Assembly (NCBI GenBank): GCA_002753105.1
Contig: PDZT01000001.1
Span: 1-64,000, forward strand
Origin: Deltaproteobacteria bacterium YD0425bin50
Lineage (GTDB): Bacteria > Desulfobacterota > Desulfobacteria > Desulfobacterales > YD0425bin50
Length of the DNA: 64,000 nucleotides
Direction: 5' to 3'
The position numbers were made by a program, and so were the translations under genes. Under the pieces are notes generated by a model, which worked only from the letters and a program-made list of their open reading frames with translations, ran no database searches and was not told the DNA's origin. Shown here piece after piece: positions 26,971 through 36,349 of the stretch. Each line of letters begins with the position of its first letter. Position 1 is the stretch's first letter.

Positions 26971-28593
26971 TTAGATTGGGTTATAATTTATAAATCTTCC
27001 AAATTCTAATTTTAACACTTTATCAGCTATATGAAAATAGCGATCATCGTGACTAACCGCAATTACAGTTTTTCCTTGCTTTTTCATCTCTTTTAACAAA
27101 ACCTCATAAAAATATTTTCTAAAAATTGGATCCTGATCAGCAGCCCATTCATCAAATACATATATTTGTTTATCATCAAGAAGGCTTACGATCATCGCTA
27201 TTCTTTTTCTTTGTCCTGTGGATAGACGTATTGCTGTAAATTCCCCATCAACAACGGATGTTTTTTTATCTATTTGCATAATTTTTAACAGGTTATTTAT
27301 TTTTTCATAGTCAATAATCTCGAATCCATATAACTTGTGAAACAGGTAAAAATCTTCAAATATAATTGAAAACATTTCGCGGTATTCAGGATAGCCAGAT
27401 AGTAATACAGGAAAATCATTCACCTTTATTGTTCCTGAAGCAGGATAGTATAACCCAGTGATCAGTTTGAGAAGCGTTGATTTCCCAGATCCATTACCAC
27501 CAACAATCATGATTAGTTCACCCCGGACTATTTTAAGATCAGCCGGCCCCAGTGTAAATAGAGGCATTCCGTAGTCATCAGTATAGTCAAACATGATTTT
27601 TTCTAAAGTTATTTCTTTAAATACTACAGGTACAGGTATATGTTCATTATCGGGTTCTTTAATGATGGTGTCCAGTTGTTTTTCTAACTTATACAAATTG
27701 CCGGCTGCCACATTCGCTCTAGCAATAAAGGGTATTGACTGCACAAAAATCTCTAGTGGACTAACAATAAACAGAATTGAAGATACAATCTGTACAACAA
27801 GTACATTGTACATATGTTCAAGTCTAGGAAGAATAAATATAATTACTGCAAGTAATAGATAAAAAAAAGTCTGCGAGAATAAAAAACCAACAATAAAGTT
27901 CAGTCTGGTTTTTATTTTAAGTGCTTCTGTATCAAAAGCTATTTTTTTTAAATAACTGAAATGTTCATTACTTTTTTTTTTATTTATTTTTAATTCTTTG
28001 AAACCATAGATTGTCTGATTCACCATTTCAAGAAACCTGTTTTCCTGTTTTGAGGTTTCTTGGACTTCTTCTATTACCATTCTATTAAAAAGGTAAAATA
28101 CATAAGTACCTAAGGTAATCGTGCACACAATGATAAAAAAAGCAAGTTTGGATATAAAAAATACATATAGAGTACAAAAAACCACCATGATAACGGACTG
28201 AGCTGCATTGACGAGAAGAACAACTGCCTGAGAGATAACTTCAGTATCTTGGGTAATTCGGTTGTATATATCCCCCTTGCCTGTTTTTTCAAGCAGAATA
28301 AGATCTGATTTCCTGATTTTATCTGCAAGTCTTACCCGGATTCCTTTGATCATATTTTCTGAGATTATAACTGATTTTTGTAGCGCATATTTTTTACTAA
28401 AAAGGAAAATCGCTAACATAATGAAAAACATCAAAAAATATCGAAGGTTAAGATTAGTATATGAAACAACCTTGATAGACGCATTAATAATGGCAAGAAG
28501 CAGCGCATTAGAGATTCCTGAAATCAACGTCATCAGAAATACAGGAGTTGGAGAAATCGTTGTTTCTCTTTTGAATAATTCCCAGATGTTCAT
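26971..28593 (-). CDS. Cyclic-peptide-type ABC exporter (PvdE/SyrD family), fused permease-ATPase
   Basis: 540 residues. Six membrane helices in the first ~300 residues, then a nucleotide-binding domain: Walker A GGNGSGKST, signature LSTGQRKR, Walker B IYVFDEWAADQDP, H-loop VSHDD. The FDEWAADQDP form of Walker B and the total length fit the TIGR01194 cyclic-peptide transporter family, which exports siderophore precursors or lipopeptides. No peptide synthetase or peptide precursor gene is visible nearby, so the substrate is unknown. It is separated from the VWA gene upstream by only 28 bp. Confidence 0.87.
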   Translation of the reverse strand: MNIWELFKRETTISPTPVFLMTLISGISNALLLAIINASIKVVSYTNLNLRYFLMFFIMLAIFLFSKKYALQKSVIISENMIKGIRVRLADKIRKSDLILLEKTGKGDIYNRITQDTEVISQAVVLLVNAAQSVIMVVFCTLYVFFISKLAFFIIVCTITLGTYVFYLFNRMVIEEVQETSKQENRFLEMVNQTIYGFKELKINKKKSNEHFSYLKKIAFDTEALKIKTRLNFIVGFLFSQTFFYLLLAVIIFILPRLEHMYNVLVVQIVSSILFIVSPLEIFVQSIPFIARANVAAGNLYKLEKQLDTIIKEPDNEHIPVPVVFKEITLEKIMFDYTDDYGMPLFTLGPADLKIVRGELIMIVGGNGSGKSTLLKLITGLYYPASGTIKVNDFPVLLSGYPEYREMFSIIFEDFYLFHKLYGFEIIDYEKINNLLKIMQIDKKTSVVDGEFTAIRLSTGQRKRIAMIVSLLDDKQIYVFDEWAADQDPIFRKYFYEVLLKEMKKQGKTVIAVSHDDRYFHIADKVLKLEFGRFINYNPI

Positions 28594-28621
28594 TATGGTA
28601 CTCCCATTTATTAAGTTCTAA

Positions 28622-31081
28622 TTAATTATGATAAGACGGTCGTGGCATTTTTTTCAATCGAGAAGAAAGTATGAGTGAGTCCGCAACATGGTTTTGGTCT
28701 TCTGTTGGCAATCCTTGAATTTTCAAAAGCATTTCGTATTCATTCAACATTTGTATATCATACAATATATCATCGTCTTTGGATAATCCATTCATTGCAA
28801 TGGTTATTCCTTTCAGTAAATCTCGAGCATACTGGATAGATAATAAAGCCTGTTGAGTTTGATTTTGCGAAAGATAACGGCCTGCTTCATCCATTTTTTG
28901 CGACAGCGTATAAGCTAAGAAATTTTTAAATACATTCAATTCCAAATGCCCATTAGATGTCGGTTGGTTCGATAAGTTAAGTTGCACGCGATTTACTTGA
29001 TTGGTTAAATGAACCAAGTCTTTATATTTGACACTCACATCCGCAATATGTCCGGGATTAGAAACCACGACATCCAGCAGAATTACATGTGCATCATTTG
29101 CATAAAAATTAGGGATAACAATTTGTATGCCGTCTTGATCTTCACCGCGATCTGATTGAATCCCAAGGGCTTTTGCAAGTCGCTGATCAATGCGTTGTTC
29201 CATTTCTTTGACCCGATTTGCTTCAGGTGCTTTTAACCGATAAGAGCCAACTATATCAACCAGTTCCACACCTGATCCAAACCGAATTTGAATGCGAATT
29301 GCTCTTGCTATGATTCTGCTGAACGCAGACAGTTCATTTTCTACAGATTGTTTGGCTTGAATAATTGTTTCCAGTATTCTTCGATTCCCTTGTCCAGAAA
29401 GAGCTATACGATCTAATTCTTGACGATTCACAGCAGAACCGATTCCCATTACGCTCAATGGAGTGCCCATCATTGCATGTTGATGAGCAATTTTAACGAT
29501 AGCGTCTGTCAACGTACCATAAGCACGATTGGTAATGAGAATAACAGCACTATTTCCTAATGGATTCGATGAATCATCTATTTGTTGAATTTGCTTGGTT
29601 GCTGTCTGGATGGCTGAACATATATCTAAATTCTGATTTGAAGTATTATCACGCTCAAACATCGTTTGTAATGATAAAAAAAGGGGACCATAACGAAACG
29701 CATCGGGTGGAATGAATATATCTTTGGGTTTTTTAGAAATGGTTAAACAGAATTGATCGCCAATATCCTTTGCTTGTTCAAATGCAAAAAGTAAAGAACG
29801 AATAATGGCGATATCTTCAGCACACATAGTTTGATCGATATCCAACACAATTCCTACATGCATTGCTGAACGAATTCCATGCGCTCGTTCGGTTCCTTTC
29901 AACCCTATTTGGAACAAAATCCTTGTGCGATTTTCAATCCATGACTGATTGGAGTTAACATATACGGCTAAGGCTTCGCGGTTGGGTGGATCAAAGGGTT
30001 GTATGGGTTGTTTTGATCTATCGTCTAATAAAAGCGTTTGATTGGCAAGTAATTCGAGATGATGACGGTTCCGAGTTAAAAGACGAGTATGCAGACGACG
30101 AAAATTTGAATCTCCCGGAATATAAGTATTTGCCCAATATCCTTCTGCTGGCTGAAAATGTAAGCCATCTACTGTTTGCACTTGTTGTAAAAACGCTTGA
30201 GCAATGGTTAAATCATGATCTGATGAATCCGTTGGTATAGGTGTTTTTTTTGGAGGTGCGATACCATTTTTATCTTTTTCCAAAGAAGATATACTCGTTT
30301 TACGTCGTATTCCTTCATTGTATAATTGATTTTTCTTGGAATGCACTTCCTCATTAGAATCTAAAGATGCAGTTCTGTCGATGAGTTCATGGCTAAAAAT
30401 TTCATCTGATATTGATGTTTCTGACGTATCTTCCGTGTTGTGTAATATGTTTTGAGGCACTGCGAAGGCAACATCAGCTTTTGCAGCATCACCCCGCGTA
30501 TCAGCATCACTAACCCCTGAAGCAGGAACATTTACTTGACCTTTCGTTTTCACTGCGGGTAAATTTATTTCAGACATTGGCTCAGGTGGAGATGGTTTGT
30601 TCATTCTCCCAGACTCAGTTTTACCCGTTACAATCATACCTTGTTCTGAATCTGTTAGACCATCTGTTTCAAGCAATCGTTCATCCCGTTTTTCTTCTTC
30701 TGTTTCCCGACTATTGCTTTCATTCACAGATTGAATCTGTAAAGGCATTTCAGCCATTTTATAGCTACTGATTTGGTTACGGATTACCCCGATGAGTATC
30801 AGTGCAATGATAGCAATTGAAATAAGTGCAGGCCATCGAAATCGTTTTAAGGTATCCTTGTTGAAAATACCTTGATTTTTTAGCATAGGTTGCGTATTCA
30901 ATTCTGTGTTTATCGTGGTGTCATTTATATTCGCTAGTATCTGAGGCAGGAGTTCCAGTGATTTAACAAATACATAACAATCGATGCATTGACTTATATG
31001 GTCTTTGATGTGGTGTAGATTCTCTTGGTTGACAGCTTTTTCTGAAAGCAAAAATTGTTTTATTTTTTTACAGTGTTGCAT
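28622..31081 (-). CDS. Zinc-finger anti-sigma-like / von Willebrand factor A membrane protein
   Basis: 819 residues. Residues 1-40 hold an HxxxCxxC zinc-finger (H28, C32, C35) as in zf-HC2 anti-sigma factors. A membrane helix (~83-101) is followed by a long low-complexity linker (110-290) and a YfbK-type VWA region (~310-640). The MIDAS site is degenerate: DIDQT instead of DxSxS. The C-terminal region is helical (LSQNQTQQALLSIQYARDLL). N-terminus cytoplasmic, VWA periplasmic. No sigma-factor gene lies beside it, so an anti-sigma role is uncertain; it may instead be an envelope adaptor. Confidence 0.7.
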   Translation of the reverse strand: MQHCKKIKQFLLSEKAVNQENLHHIKDHISQCIDCYVFVKSLELLPQILANINDTTINTELNTQPMLKNQGIFNKDTLKRFRWPALISIAIIALILIGVIRNQISSYKMAEMPLQIQSVNESNSRETEEEKRDERLLETDGLTDSEQGMIVTGKTESGRMNKPSPPEPMSEINLPAVKTKGQVNVPASGVSDADTRGDAAKADVAFAVPQNILHNTEDTSETSISDEIFSHELIDRTASLDSNEEVHSKKNQLYNEGIRRKTSISSLEKDKNGIAPPKKTPIPTDSSDHDLTIAQAFLQQVQTVDGLHFQPAEGYWANTYIPGDSNFRRLHTRLLTRNRHHLELLANQTLLLDDRSKQPIQPFDPPNREALAVYVNSNQSWIENRTRILFQIGLKGTERAHGIRSAMHVGIVLDIDQTMCAEDIAIIRSLLFAFEQAKDIGDQFCLTISKKPKDIFIPPDAFRYGPLFLSLQTMFERDNTSNQNLDICSAIQTATKQIQQIDDSSNPLGNSAVILITNRAYGTLTDAIVKIAHQHAMMGTPLSVMGIGSAVNRQELDRIALSGQGNRRILETIIQAKQSVENELSAFSRIIARAIRIQIRFGSGVELVDIVGSYRLKAPEANRVKEMEQRIDQRLAKALGIQSDRGEDQDGIQIVIPNFYANDAHVILLDVVVSNPGHIADVSVKYKDLVHLTNQVNRVQLNLSNQPTSNGHLELNVFKNFLAYTLSQKMDEAGRYLSQNQTQQALLSIQYARDLLKGITIAMNGLSKDDDILYDIQMLNEYEMLLKIQGLPTEDQNHVADSLILSSRLKKMPRPSYHN

Positions 31082-31098
31082 AAAAAATCATAAAGTAG

Positions 31099-31118
31099 GG
31101 GCGTATTGCAATACGCCC
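31099..31118. repeat. Perfect 20-bp palindrome GGGCGTATTGCAATACGCCC, copy 2
   Basis: Identical to the palindrome at 17140-17159. Here it lies 18 bp upstream of the start codon of the zinc-finger/VWA gene, so it could act as an operator-like site or be a chance REP insertion. Confidence 0.8.
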
Positions 31119-31187
31119 TCATATAGTAAATTGGATTGCTGAATTATAGTAAAGGTCAGGAATGGCTTTAATGGGTTTTTTCTGACC

Positions 31188-31239
31188 TAAGCCTTCACTG
31201 TATCCCAAAATAGGCTTCTTCCATAACAGTGAGGGCTTA
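31188..31239 (-). terminator. Long hairpin at the queD 3' end
   Basis: 14-bp arms (31188-31201 and 31226-31239) pair with a single wobble; the 5' arm in the transcript overlaps the queD stop codon. There is no T-tract, so termination is possible but not certain. Confidence 0.4.
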
Positions 31240-31641
31240 AAAATACAAAGTATCACGAGCGGTTCTTTGGTGTTGAATGATATAGGTTGCACAAGCTGTA
31301 TCTGATTCCCAGACAGTTACATGGGATACATTAATATCTTCAGGAGTTAACGTAGATTGGAGTGTTTTGGCGATATATTCCGCAATATGTTCTGAAGATG
31401 GAGGTAAACTTTCAAACATGGGAAGTTCATTCAAAAAACGATGATCTAACTGCTCTACGAGTTCTTTGATGTATTTTTTTAATACTGAAAAATCGATTAA
31501 TACGCCAGCACTGTTTAAACGATTACCACATACACTTACTTCAACTTTCCAGTTATGTCCGTGTAAATTTTCACATTTGCTTTGCACCAATTTGAGTTGA
31601 TGGGCAGCAGCAAATTGTGTGATGACTTTAATTTCAAACAT
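31237..31641 (-). CDS. queD: 6-carboxy-5,6,7,8-tetrahydropterin synthase QueD
   Basis: 134 residues. Converts dihydroneopterin triphosphate to 6-carboxytetrahydropterin in queuosine/7-deazaguanine synthesis. Zn ligands are His14 and the HGH pair (27, 29) in CENLHGHNW, with catalytic Cys23; LDHRFLNEL and the late VWES glutamate complete the PTPS signature. AGGAG precedes the ATG. No queC/queE in the window. Confidence 0.93.
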   Translation of the reverse strand: MFEIKVITQFAAAHQLKLVQSKCENLHGHNWKVEVSVCGNRLNSAGVLIDFSVLKKYIKELVEQLDHRFLNELPMFESLPPSSEHIAEYIAKTLQSTLTPEDINVSHVTVWESDTACATYIIQHQRTARDTLYF

Positions 31642-31682
31642 GGTAATCTCCTCATTTATTAAATGACATTTTACCTACAAAA

Positions 31683-31703
31683 TCGAAAATCGAAAATCGA
31701 ACC
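31683..31703. repeat. Heptanucleotide tandem repeat AAAATCG x3
   Basis: Three 7-bp units immediately after the dnaJ stop codon. A second locus of the same heptamer is at 54898-54921. Members of a short tandem repeat class seen at four places in this window. Confidence 0.7.
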
Positions 31704-32806
31704 TACATTTTGCCTTTCAGTATATTTTTTAATCGATTGGTAAACTTGCTTTCTTCAAGGCTTGCGAATTCCCGCAACACTTTTTCTTGTTTTTTATTAA
31801 TATTTACGGGTGTTCGAATATCTACCTGAATAATCTGATCACCACGAACGCCATTCCGTAAAGAAGGGATACCTTTTCCTTTAAATCTGAAAGAATCTCC
31901 GTATTGAGACCCTTTAGGAATGGTTAAGGTTTCTTCACCATCCAGCGTTGGGATTTTAATTTGATCACCTAATGTTGCCTGAATGAATGAAATTTCAACA
32001 GCACAAATAATATCATTTCCATTGCGCTGAAAAAAATTATGCGGAAGCACGTTGATAAATACATATAAATCACCATTTGGACCGCCATCCGGGCTTGATT
32101 CCCCCTCACCCGTTAATCGGAGTCTGGAACCTGTATCTACACCGGGTGGAATTTTTATGGCCACTTTTTTACTAATTGCGACTTGGCCTTTACCTCTACA
32201 CTGAACACATGGATTTGAAATATGTTTTCCTTTTCCCTGACAATATGGGCATGTGGTTCGTACTGTAAAAAATCCTTGGCTTTGCGTATATTGACCTGAA
32301 CCATAACAATATTTACATGACTCCGGTTGCGCACCTTTTTGGCATCCACTTCCTTTACATGTCGGACAAGTATCTAATTTTTCAATTGGAATTTCTTTTT
32401 CAATGCCAAATGCAGCTTCCATAAAATCAATTTGCATTTCATAACGCAAATCTGCGCCTTGTCTGACCCTTGATTTTTGTTGTTTTCTTTTGGTACCAAA
32501 CCCAAAAAAATCTTCAAAAATATCACCAAAACTGGCAAATATATCTTCAAATCCGCCAGCTCCGGCATACCCCGAACCCTCTAAGCCTTGGTGCCCATAT
32601 TGGTCGTAAATACGACGTTTTTGAGCATCCCTCAATACTTCATAGGCTTCGGCAGCCTCTTTAAATTTTTCTTCAGCTTCTTTATTACCCGGATTACGAT
32701 CCGGATGATATTTCATTGCTAACTTACGATACGCTGATTTTAGTTCATCATCAGTTGTAGTACGGCTTACGCCTAAAATTTCATAATAATCTCTTTTTGC
32801 AGCCAT
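31703..32806 (-). CDS. dnaJ: Chaperone protein DnaJ
   Basis: 367 residues. J-domain with HPD at ~34-36 ([10 protein letters not shown]), a G/F-rich linker, four CxxCxGxG zinc-binding repeats ([32 protein letters not shown]), then the substrate-binding C-terminal domain. Stimulates DnaK ATPase and delivers clients. dnaK and grpE are not nearby. Full-length type I DnaJ. Confidence 0.98.
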   Translation of the reverse strand: MAAKRDYYEILGVSRTTTDDELKSAYRKLAMKYHPDRNPGNKEAEEKFKEAAEAYEVLRDAQKRRIYDQYGHQGLEGSGYAGAGGFEDIFASFGDIFEDFFGFGTKRKQQKSRVRQGADLRYEMQIDFMEAAFGIEKEIPIEKLDTCPTCKGSGCQKGAQPESCKYCYGSGQYTQSQGFFTVRTTCPYCQGKGKHISNPCVQCRGKGQVAISKKVAIKIPPGVDTGSRLRLTGEGESSPDGGPNGDLYVFINVLPHNFFQRNGNDIICAVEISFIQATLGDQIKIPTLDGEETLTIPKGSQYGDSFRFKGKGIPSLRNGVRGDQIIQVDIRTPVNINKKQEKVLREFASLEESKFTNRLKNILKGKM

Positions 32807-32919
32807 AGATCATTCATTCAATTGATAGTGTTAGTAATAGATTTTCATTTTTTTAAGAATAAAACATAAATTAAGCTTGTCAATGCAATTTATGGTATCC
32901 TGAGATATAAAAGCATAAC

Positions 32920-34554
32920 TTAGCCTCTAAATGGCCTTCTAAGTATCGTATCTTTATTTTCCCATTCAGCATTTTTTTCTGGATAAGCAATATTGTAATG
33001 TAAGCCCCTGCTTTCTTTTCGCAACATTGCACATTGAATAATTAAATCTGCAACCAAGGCTATATTTCTTAATTCTATTAAATCTGATGTAATTTTAAAA
33101 TCCCAGTAATATTCATCAATTTCTTTTTGAATTATGTCTATTCGTCTTTTGGCACGATCGAGTCGTTTATTAGATCGAACAATTCCTACATAATTCCACA
33201 TGAGCCGTCGGATTTCGTCCCAATTATGAGTTACCATAATTGTTTCATCACTGTCTGTGGTACCCATCTCATCCCATAAAGGTAACTCTATAGAAGATTC
33301 GACTTGGTGGGATTGCAAAAATGAAATCGCATGATTGGCAGCATGATTGGCAAACACAAGTGCTTCTAAAAGAGAATTACTAGCGAGTCGGTTTGCTCCA
33401 TGCAAGCCCGTATTAGCAGTTTCACCAATCGCATATAACCCTTTGATACTTGTTTGTCCATGTTTATCGGTAACAATTCCACCACACATGTAATGAGCTG
33501 CGGGTACAACTGGAATGGGTTCACGAGTAATATCAATACCAAAATGTAAGCATTTCTGATAAATATTGGGAAATCGATTTTGAATAAATTCTGAATTCTG
33601 ATGCGTAATATCTAAAAATACAGATTCATCGCCTGACTTTTTAAGTTCTATATCAATGGCCCTTGCAACCACATCACGACAGGCAAGGTCTTTTTGAGGA
33701 TCATAACGATGCATAAACGCCTCGCCAGTCGAATTAACCAATATCGCGCCTTCTCCTCTTAGGGCTTCAGTAATTAAAAAATTTTTTGCATCTGGATGAT
33801 ATAAACATGTAGGATGAAATTGTACAAATTCTAAGTTGGCAATAGATGCTCCAGCACGATAAGCCATAGCAATTCCATCCCCTGTGGCCACATCAGGATT
33901 GCTCGTGTATAAATAAACCTTTCCAGAACCGCCTGTAGCCAATAAAATGACCTTTGCAGAAAAAGTTTTTACAACGTGAGTCATTGTATCTAACACATAA
34001 GCACCGTAGCAATGATCCTGATGATCTGTAATCACCATACCCCGTTTCATTCGCGTAGATAGAGTGATCAGATCAATGGCAAGATGGTGTTCCAAAATGG
34101 TAATATTTTTATGCATGGACACTTGCTTGACAAGTACGGTTTCAACTTCTTTGCCTGTCATATCCTTTGCATGTACAATGCGTTTTCTTGAATGCCCGCC
34201 TTCCTGACCCAAATCTAATTCTGCTTTTAATGAGTTCTGCTCCTCTTGGAGGTTAAATTCTACGCCCAATTCAATCAATTCATGAATTCTTGAAGGGCCT
34301 TCTTTGACGACCATTTCTACTACATCTCGTTTGCATAAACCATCCCCGGATAACATCGTATCTTGGATATGCAGATCAAACGAGTCCAGTTGTCCGAAAA
34401 CTGAAGCAATCCCGCCTTGTGCATAAGCTGTGTTGCTTTCCATAATTTCTTTTTTAGTTATAATTGTAACTTGTCCTGCATCCGCAACTTTTAATGCAAA
34501 CATTAACCCCGCGACACCACTGCCAACCACCAGAAAATCAGTTTTGTATTTCAT
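32920..34554 (-). CDS. nadB: L-aspartate oxidase
   Basis: 544 residues. FAD-dependent oxidation of L-aspartate to iminoaspartate, the first step of de novo NAD synthesis. Shows the Rossmann GSGVAGLMFAL, the NTAYAQGGIA FAD loop, EGGHSRKRIVHAKD, HPTCLYHP and the ITREPIPVVPAAHYMCGGI substrate region. The C-terminal helical domain is complete. nadA is not in the window; a nadC-like stub is at 59506. Anaerobic NadB can use fumarate as acceptor. Confidence 0.96.
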   Translation of the reverse strand: MKYKTDFLVVGSGVAGLMFALKVADAGQVTIITKKEIMESNTAYAQGGIASVFGQLDSFDLHIQDTMLSGDGLCKRDVVEMVVKEGPSRIHELIELGVEFNLQEEQNSLKAELDLGQEGGHSRKRIVHAKDMTGKEVETVLVKQVSMHKNITILEHHLAIDLITLSTRMKRGMVITDHQDHCYGAYVLDTMTHVVKTFSAKVILLATGGSGKVYLYTSNPDVATGDGIAMAYRAGASIANLEFVQFHPTCLYHPDAKNFLITEALRGEGAILVNSTGEAFMHRYDPQKDLACRDVVARAIDIELKKSGDESVFLDITHQNSEFIQNRFPNIYQKCLHFGIDITREPIPVVPAAHYMCGGIVTDKHGQTSIKGLYAIGETANTGLHGANRLASNSLLEALVFANHAANHAISFLQSHQVESSIELPLWDEMGTTDSDETIMVTHNWDEIRRLMWNYVGIVRSNKRLDRAKRRIDIIQKEIDEYYWDFKITSDLIELRNIALVADLIIQCAMLRKESRGLHYNIAYPEKNAEWENKDTILRRPFRG

Positions 34555-34585
34555 ATGCTTTCCTTAATTAAGGATAAACGGTTAC

Positions 34586-35230
34586 CTAATATAAAGAGGA
34601 TCTGCGTTTATTTTGTCTTGCATTATATCCTAACAATATCCCAAGTAAAAGAACACCTGCTCCACTTAAAAACCACATATACTCCTTTTTAGTTACATTC
34701 GTTTGCAGATATCCAATGTCTTGATGTTGTTTTGATAAGGTCGCCTTCAGCTCATCATTTTCTTTTTTTAATTGCATATATTCCGCTGAATTTTTTTTTA
34801 ATTCATTATACTGTAGGCTAATCTCTTCTAATTGTTTTTTGGTGATTGTTAATTCTTCACCTATGCGTTTGTTTTCATTTTGCAACGTTTCATGAGTAGT
34901 GCTGAGTTGCGTTTTATCTGCCTGCAATTGATCATATGAGGCTTTTATGGTTTCATAAGCGACTTCTTTAGGTTTCTCACTTGTCAAATATCTTGTAGCC
35001 GTCCATCCTTCTTTTCCATTTAAAGATTTTACCATTGACCAGTCAGCATCTTGTTCAATAATTTCAACTGAATCACCGGATTTCATCATAGCAATAATTC
35101 GGTATTCTGTTCCTTTACCCGTTCTTAAAGGGACTTCCATAATATTTTTAATATACATCATCTCTGCACTTGAAATTGTTGTCCAAAATAATACAATACA
35201 CAACATATATAGCATTTTCATTTTTTTCAT
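34586..35230 (-). CDS. SH3 domain / coiled-coil membrane protein (TIGR04211-like)
   Basis: 214 residues. Signal peptide (1-22), bacterial SH3 domain (~23-88: VPLRTGKGTEYRIIAMMKSG, DWSMVKSLNGKEGWTATRYL), long coiled coil (~95-175), then one C-terminal membrane helix (~183-202) and a basic tail. Same architecture as YgiM-type proteins. Probably periplasmic, anchored in the inner membrane; function unknown. It sits 31 bp upstream of nadB in the same direction. Confidence 0.85.
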   Translation of the reverse strand: MKKMKMLYMLCIVLFWTTISSAEMMYIKNIMEVPLRTGKGTEYRIIAMMKSGDSVEIIEQDADWSMVKSLNGKEGWTATRYLTSEKPKEVAYETIKASYDQLQADKTQLSTTHETLQNENKRIGEELTITKKQLEEISLQYNELKKNSAEYMQLKKENDELKATLSKQHQDIGYLQTNVTKKEYMWFLSGAGVLLLGILLGYNARQNKRRSSLY

Positions 35231-35357
35231 ACATTCACCTAACCTTAAAAAAAAATTTATAATTTATTTATTTGTTTTTTGTTTAATATAAAAAAAATTA
35301 CGTTAACAAGAATATAAAAAAAAATAAACGCTTTTTTCATTTTTTAAAAGTTCTTAT

Positions 35358-36344
35358 TCAAATAGAATCGGCTAAAAAACTTTGATAAATAAATGAAACA
35401 TAGCTAGTTATCAGTAAAAATCCAATAAGTTTTGGGAGTCGTTTAAAAAAAACGAGGAAAAAAAAATGAACCAGTCCTGTTAAAAAAATTAGGATGATCC
35501 CAAAATAAAAAAAAGACGGAATGTGTATTGGTTTGAACAGCGCGAACAAACCAATACACATCGGGATACAGATATGACCATCCCCAAGCTGAGAGCTATA
35601 AACAATGTCTGGCCGTCCACGCCAGCCGTAGTACATGGATAGTAACCCATTAGGCAGCACCATTAAAAATCCACTAAGCCATCCTAAATGTTTAAAAACA
35701 AATAAACCACTTTTGTTATCCCCTACCCATGCAACAAGATGGTCAATGCTTACATACATGCCATAAGCACTAGCGCCAATCAGGATAAGTTCTACGACTA
35801 TTTGTGGACTCAGAGTCCTGTTTTCCTGAAGATTGGTTTTAAGAACTTCAAATACATGGATCAGTTGCCAGAATACAAAAATAGCTACTAATGTTACGCC
35901 ATCACCAAAATTGATTTCCCCATCTTTGGCTAATGCCCAGAGAATTCCGGTAAAAAAAAACAGGGCAATTAACGTGAAGATCAACGAAAGAAAGGTTAAT
36001 CGGTACTGCTGGATTGTTTTTTTGGATTGTTTTTTTATAGACGAATCAGATTGGAGACTCAAAGACCAGAATATTGCAGGCAGACCTAAGAGCAAACTTA
36101 AATTGGTAACGTTATTCACAATACAGTTTTCAAGTACAATTTTACCTTCACCGCCATAACACCCCAGTACAAATGCAAAACTCAAATTTGAAAATCCGGA
36201 ACAGTATGGCATAATCAGTGTTCCTAATACTGTTCCATGAAATCCATGGTGTTCCATTGCACCCAGCCGCCAAATCATAAACGCAGAAGAACACAGAAAA
36301 AGCAACACATGGTGAAGCGGATAAAGTGAATTGACAAAGTCCAT
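35358..36344 (-). CDS. Na+/Ca2+-exchanger-like integral membrane protein
   Basis: 328 residues from ATG 36344 (the frame runs further up, but that part overlaps the ferredoxin gene). About 9-10 membrane helices. Two alpha-repeat-like segments are visible: GFSNLSFAFVLGCYGG followed by VNNVTNLSLLLGL, and GLLSMYYGWRGRPDIVYSS followed by DGHICIPMCIGL. These match the inverted repeats of cation/Ca exchangers, though the usual acidic core residues are not clear. It begins 5 bp after the ferredoxin stop, so the two are coupled. Confidence 0.65.
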   Translation of the reverse strand: MDFVNSLYPLHHVLLFLCSSAFMIWRLGAMEHHGFHGTVLGTLIMPYCSGFSNLSFAFVLGCYGGEGKIVLENCIVNNVTNLSLLLGLPAIFWSLSLQSDSSIKKQSKKTIQQYRLTFLSLIFTLIALFFFTGILWALAKDGEINFGDGVTLVAIFVFWQLIHVFEVLKTNLQENRTLSPQIVVELILIGASAYGMYVSIDHLVAWVGDNKSGLFVFKHLGWLSGFLMVLPNGLLSMYYGWRGRPDIVYSSQLGDGHICIPMCIGLFALFKPIHIPSFFYFGIILIFLTGLVHFFFLVFFKRLPKLIGFLLITSYVSFIYQSFLADSI

Positions 36345-36349
36345 ACCAA

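Noticed and set aside
31185-31240. Riboswitch upstream of the zinc-finger/VWA gene
   Set aside because: Structure is a simple hairpin overlapping the queD stop; no aptamer signature such as preQ1.
35833-36159. 108-aa plus-strand frame
   Set aside because: Antisense to the exchanger-like gene, composition explained by its hydrophobic codons.
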